From assembly GCA_003661185.1 (NCBI GenBank), contig QMVQ01000059.1:1-8463 (forward strand): a stretch of 8,463 nt of DNA, written 5' to 3'. This document shows, piece after piece, positions 6,018-8,463 of this stretch. Below the pieces are notes generated by a model, which was given only the letters and a program-made list of their open reading frames with translations, did not search any database and had not been told where the DNA came from. Positions within the stretch are counted from its first letter, which is position 1; every line of letters begins with the position of its first letter. The stretch is from Candidatus Alkanophagales archaeon. GTDB lineage: Archaea > Halobacteriota > Syntropharchaeia > Alkanophagales > B39-G2. The position numbers and the translations under genes are program-made.

Positions 6018-7310
6018 TCAGCTCAATTTAAAAAACTTTTTTGCAGCTTCGAGCAGGACGCCGTCGCCGTTAATGGCTGCCTCCTTTAACGATGCTGTCG
6101 TGTTTGCGAGGAGCTTGTAAACGAGGGAATGTGTCAACCCCTCTATTATTTCCCTGTATTTTTGCTCTTGTGAAGGTGAGTTTCCTACGGTGCACAGCTT
6201 TTTCAAAGCCTTCTCAGCTTCTTGCGTCCTTATCTCCTCAGCAAGCCTATAAATATGCTTCAGCAGCCTCTCAGCTTCCCTCTTCCGGTATTCCTCCTCC
6301 AAAAGCTCCAACTCTCTCTTTATTATCGCTTCGACCCTCGGCACCTCTTGCAGTCTCATCTTCAAGTTCTGCTCGCTCACGCCCCGCAGGGCATCAATGT
6401 TGTAAAGCTCGACGTTTTCGATGAGCGAGACACTTTCCTCCACGTCTCTTGGGTTTGCTATGTCTATGATGATGAGCTTCTTTCCCCCCCTCCGTGACAT
6501 CGCTTTTCTCACCATCTCCTCTTTTATGACGGTGTGCGGGGCGCCTGTTGCGCTTATGACGACGTTTGCGACCTCCAAATACTTTTCAATATCGTCAAAC
6601 CTGACGGCGTAGCCGCCAAGTTCCGCAGCGAGCGCTTCTGCTCTTGAGAACGTCCTGTTCGCAACGTATATTGCGCTCAGAGCCTCCTCCGACAGCGCCT
6701 TTGCCACAAGCGTCCCCATCTCGCCGGCGCCGACCACGAGGATGTCCCGTCCGTGTAAATCGCCGAGGACGTCCTTCGCAAGCTCGACCGCCGCCGAGCC
6801 TATGGAGATGGCGCCCTCGTTGATCTTTGTCTCGGAGCGCACCCTCTTGCCGGTGCGTATCGCTCGGTTGAACGCTACGCTCAGCGTCTCGCCGACAGTC
6901 CCCGCAGCCCTCGCCTCCTCGAAGCACTGCCTCACCTGCCCTAATATCTGGTCTTCCCCCACAATCATGGCTTCCAGCCCAGCAGCGACTCTCAACAAGT
7001 GCTCAGCGGCACCTCGCCCCTCCTTTATCTCTGTCTTCTGGCGGACGCTCGTGACAGCTGCAAGCCTTTCAAGAGCGTTTTTGCATTTTGGGCCGGCGGC
7101 GTAGATTTCGAGACGGTTGCAGGTGTGCAGCACGACGCACTCCTCTACACCGTCAAACGCCGCAAAATAACGACAAAGCCGTTGCAGGACGCTTGCGTCC
7201 TCACCACTTGTCTCTTTTTCTGCGAGAGCCCGCAAGTTGAAGAAGGCTGTTTCTATCTCAGGAAGCGTCGCTCTTTTGTGCGTTATGAGCAGGCACGCCA
7301 GCTCCATCAT
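6018..7310 (-). CDS. hemA: Glutamyl-tRNA reductase HemA
   Basis: A 430-residue NADPH-dependent glutamyl-tRNA reductase, the first step of the C5 route to 5-aminolevulinate and all tetrapyrroles (heme, siroheme, corrinoids, F430). Seen: LLITHKRA near the N-terminus, the catalytic HTCNRLEIY with Cys64, GEDQILGQVR (118-127), the NADPH-binding VVGAGEMG (192-199), NRT (218-220), the IDIANPRDVEE segment, and a long C-terminal helical dimerisation domain rich in Glu, Lys and Arg. The frame also opens with a GTG at 7319, one base after the PAC2 stop. The ATG at 7310 is preferred because GTGA lies five bases upstream and the protein then begins close to the family N-terminus; the adjacent ATG at 7307 is equally possible. 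It is co-transcribed with the PAC2 gene. hemB and hemL are not in the window. Confidence 0.95.
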   Translation of the reverse strand: MMELACLLITHKRATLPEIETAFFNLRALAEKETSGEDASVLQRLCRYFAAFDGVEECVVLHTCNRLEIYAAGPKCKNALERLAAVTSVRQKTEIKEGRGAAEHLLRVAAGLEAMIVGEDQILGQVRQCFEEARAAGTVGETLSVAFNRAIRTGKRVRSETKINEGAISIGSAAVELAKDVLGDLHGRDILVVGAGEMGTLVAKALSEEALSAIYVANRTFSRAEALAAELGGYAVRFDDIEKYLEVANVVISATGAPHTVIKEEMVRKAMSRRGGKKLIIIDIANPRDVEESVSLIENVELYNIDALRGVSEQNLKMRLQEVPRVEAIIKRELELLEEEYRKREAERLLKHIYRLAEEIRTQEAEKALKKLCTVGNSPSQEQKYREIIEGLTHSLVYKLLANTTASLKEAAINGDGVLLEAAKKFFKLS

Positions 7311-7320
7311 ACGCTTCACG

Positions 7321-8076
7321 CTATCCGATGTAAGAAAATTCCTCCTTTTTCCTCTCAGTTTTCAGCCTTTCAGCCATATATCTCTCAAACTCCTCATCAA
7401 GCTTATCACTCTCAGCTTTTATCTCTTTTAAATCCAGCTCTATGCCTATTATTTCAACAAGCTTCTCTAAGACGACTTTTGCGCCCTTGGGGTCGGGGTA
7501 TGCGCCGTGCGTCTCGCCGAGCAAGCAAATTACCTCGAAGCCACGCTCCTTGCCGAGCCCGAGGAGGACGCCGGTGATGCCGAAGACGTTGCCACTGCTC
7601 CCCACTTTTAAGCCGTATCTTCGCATCTCTTCGACGAGTTCGTCGCTCGTCGCAATGACGTAGACGCCCGGATTCTTCAAATACCGCCCGGTCGTGTAAC
7701 CGCCGAGCGTGAAAATCCTCGAAACTGAAAACTCGGCGCACAAGTCCAAAAGCGTATCCGCATATTTGTAATAGTTCTCGGGGCGATAGCCTTGGTAGTA
7801 GCCCGTCAGGATTATCAAATTGCTCTTTTCGTCATAGAAAAGCTCATCTTTTAGGAGCTCAGCGACGCCCTGCTCGTATTTTACGCCCGGGATGAGGAGC
7901 GGCGGCATCGCAAAAAACTGCGAATATACGTCGGCGAGCTTCTTCCCGTGCAGCTTTCTTATCAGATACTCAGCGGCGAGCCTCCCGACATCGCCCACGC
8001 CGCTCAGCCCTTCTATGAAAATCGGGTTTTTGAGGCGAGGCTTCTTAGTCCTGTATTTTATTACGGTTTCTTCCAT
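7321..8076 (-). CDS. PAC2-family protein (proteasome assembly chaperone-like)
   Basis: A 251-residue protein of the PAC2 family (archaeal COG1938/COG2047-type), related to eukaryotic proteasome-assembling chaperone 2 and archaeal PbaA/PbaB. The family N-terminus is evident: PIFIEGLSGVGDVGRLAAEYLI (start at residue 18), followed by SNLIILTGYYQG, RIFTLGGYTTGR, GNVFGITGVLLGLG and CLLGETHGAYPDPKGA. The last 45 residues are a highly charged helix, probably a coiled coil. The C-terminus is FSYIG, close to but not a true hydrophobic-Tyr-X proteasome-docking tail. The frame extends upstream to 8172, but the ATG at 8076 fits the family start; no ribosome binding site precedes it, and a TATA-like element about 30 nt upstream suggests a leaderless transcript. 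The stop codon is followed within ten bases by the hemA start. The precise cellular role in archaea is not settled. Confidence 0.88.
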   Translation of the reverse strand: MEETVIKYRTKKPRLKNPIFIEGLSGVGDVGRLAAEYLIRKLHGKKLADVYSQFFAMPPLLIPGVKYEQGVAELLKDELFYDEKSNLIILTGYYQGYRPENYYKYADTLLDLCAEFSVSRIFTLGGYTTGRYLKNPGVYVIATSDELVEEMRRYGLKVGSSGNVFGITGVLLGLGKERGFEVICLLGETHGAYPDPKGAKVVLEKLVEIIGIELDLKEIKAESDKLDEEFERYMAERLKTERKKEEFSYIG

Positions 8077-8101
8077 TACTTTGTTTTTTGAATCGAATTG
8101 A

Positions 8102-8110
8102 CTAAAATTT
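8102..8110 (-). promoter_or_regulatory. Candidate TATA element of the PAC2-hemA operon
   Basis: AAATTTTAG on the minus strand is centred about 30 nt upstream of the chosen PAC2 ATG at 8076. A start site about 25 nt downstream would nearly coincide with the ATG, which agrees with the absence of a ribosome binding site there. The match to a consensus TATA box is modest. Confidence 0.3.
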
Positions 8111-8160
8111 GACGGGCATGGGCTTGGCATGACTAGTGCAACGTAACCCCGGGCGGATAG

Positions 8161-8180
8161 GCGAAACATCATATTTTATC
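8161..8180 (+). promoter_or_regulatory. Candidate promoter for the terminal plus-strand ORF or RNA
   Basis: GCGAAA (8161-8166, BRE-like) is followed after three bases by TCATATTTTATC, a plausible TATA element. Transcription would begin near 8200, at the GGTGAT ribosome binding site of the short ORF, so either the leader is very short or the product is an RNA. It is judged from composition and spacing alone. Confidence 0.3.
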
Positions 8181-8205
8181 GTCCGGGATTCCAGTTGGTG
8201 ATAAA

Positions 8206-8352
8206 GTGTTGTTCAAGGACGTCAGGGAGCGTCAGAGGGGGCATCTAAAGCTGGAGACAGATGGAAAGATATCTCATGCCCTACGGAGGAGCTTGAGAGA
8301 GTTGGAAATCGTGGGCGGGAGGGACGCCGTCCGCTCATCGGGGTGGCTGTAA
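8206..8352 (+). CDS. Possible small protein of 48 residues, unrecognised
   Basis: An ORF beginning GTG TTG TTC AAG and ending at TAA (8350-8352). A perfect archaeal ribosome binding site, GGTGAT (8197-8202), lies three bases before the GTG and six before the following TTG. The predicted peptide is charged and basic: an N-terminal KDVRERQRGHLKLE, a helical-looking middle (HALRRSLRELEIV) and a short tail ending SSGWL. There is no Cys cluster, signal peptide or membrane segment. I do not recognise a family. It may be a genuine small protein, the decayed 3' end of a larger gene, or a chance reading frame inside a structured RNA. The promoter-like element upstream favours some transcription. Confidence 0.3.
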   Translation: MLFKDVRERQRGHLKLETDGKISHALRRSLRELEIVGGRDAVRSSGWL

Positions 8353-8367
8353 GACCGCACCCGCATC

Positions 8368-8405
8368 GGGCTGGAAAACTGGCATAAAGAAAGCCGCTCC
8401 AGCCC
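8368..8405. repeat. 8-bp inverted repeat able to form a stem-loop
   Basis: GGGCTGGA (8368-8375) and TCCAGCCC (8398-8405) are exact reverse complements separated by 22 bases. It begins 16 bases after the stop of the short plus-strand ORF. Two shorter inverted repeats lie upstream: GGGCAT/ATGCCC (8239-8244 and 8276-8281) and GGGTG/CACCC (8341-8345 and 8358-8362). No T run follows on either strand, so it is not a typical terminator; RNA structure or the remnant end of a mobile element are possible readings. Confidence 0.4.
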
Positions 8406-8463
8406 ATCGAGACAAAAATAACTACGGATACATAAAACTTCCCCCATCATTTAAACCATAAGC

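Larger units (their letters stand above)
8077..8463. other. 387-base region without a recognised conserved gene
   Basis: Upstream of the PAC2 gene. It holds a weak PAC2 promoter candidate (8102-8110), a plus-strand promoter-like element and 48-codon ORF (8161-8352), and several inverted repeats between 8239 and 8405. From about 8216 to 8330 the plus strand is purine-rich. At the far end the minus strand reads AAGTTTTATGTAT (8440-8428), a BRE/TATA-like element pointing back into this region. I see no tRNA, SRP RNA or RNase P RNA signature, and no clear C/D box pair. Confidence 0.5.

Noticed and set aside
7321..7335. C-terminal hydrophobic-Tyr-X (HbYX) proteasome-docking motif in the PAC2 protein
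   Set aside because: The protein ends FSYIG, so Tyr is third from the end rather than second to last; the motif is not met.
8077..8172. Extended PAC2 N-terminus beginning at 8172
   Set aside because: The 32 extra residues do not resemble the family, whose conserved start begins just after the ATG at 8076, and the candidate promoter lies inside the extension.
8200..8405. Reading the terminal region as a C/D box RNA, RNase P RNA or SRP RNA
   Set aside because: No RUGAUGA/CUGA pair at correct spacing, no RNase P conserved blocks and no SRP helix 8 signature could be found by eye.
8222..8407. Minus-strand open frame of 61 codons opposite the short plus-strand ORF
   Set aside because: It has no ribosome binding site and a low-complexity composition rich in Ser, Pro and Arg. 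It reads like the antisense shadow of a GC-rich structured region.

Overview
The window is archaeal chromosome. It encodes ribosomal proteins L31e and L39e and the archaeal/eukaryotic anti-association factor aIF6. Ribosome binding sites resemble GGTGAT/GAGGTG, and at least one promoter has a clear BRE/TATA arrangement (CGAAG followed by TTTTATAA, upstream of the mutase gene). A C5-type glutamyl-tRNA reductase, a HisH, an acyl-CoA dehydrogenase and a coenzyme-B12 acyl-CoA mutase subunit together suggest a euryarchaeal-type lineage with fatty or branched acyl-CoA metabolism, for example Archaeoglobi or the Syntropharchaeia/ANME-1 neighbourhood. That placement is inference from gene content only; no marker here fixes the taxon.

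Layout. Positions 48-1580 (minus strand) hold a translation cluster transcribed in the order L39e, L31e, aIF6, and then a QueD/6-pyruvoyl-tetrahydropterin-synthase-like enzyme, all closely spaced. Positions 1614-3320 (minus) hold the large subunit of an acyl-CoA mutase whose active-site residues match isobutyryl-CoA mutase rather than methylmalonyl-CoA mutase. It has its own promoter, bracketed by a perfect 9-bp inverted repeat. Positions 3408-4689 (minus) hold hisH followed by a HAD-family phosphatase in a two-gene unit. After a divergent intergenic region, positions 4806-5960 (plus) encode an acyl-CoA dehydrogenase, the only clear plus-strand gene. It converges on hemA (6018-7310, minus), which lies just downstream of a PAC2-family protein (7321-8076, minus). 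The last 387 bases have no recognisable conserved gene. They hold a short plus-strand ORF of 48 codons with a good ribosome binding site and several inverted repeats.

How the genes fit together. The 48-1580 cluster serves ribosome structure, subunit anti-association and probably the preQ0 (archaeosine) branch of tRNA modification. The mutase and the dehydrogenase could act in sequence on C4 acyl-CoAs (isobutyryl-CoA to butyryl-CoA to crotonyl-CoA), but they are not in one operon, and the B12-binding small subunit, its G-protein chaperone and ETF are not in this window. HisH (histidine biosynthesis), HemA (tetrapyrrole biosynthesis, which would supply the corrin for B12) and PAC2 are housekeeping functions. 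I see no CRISPR array, intact mobile element, tRNA or rRNA gene. Most of the window is ordinary core genome; the points deserving a second look are the mutase active-site signature, its promoter inverted repeat, and the 3' terminal region.
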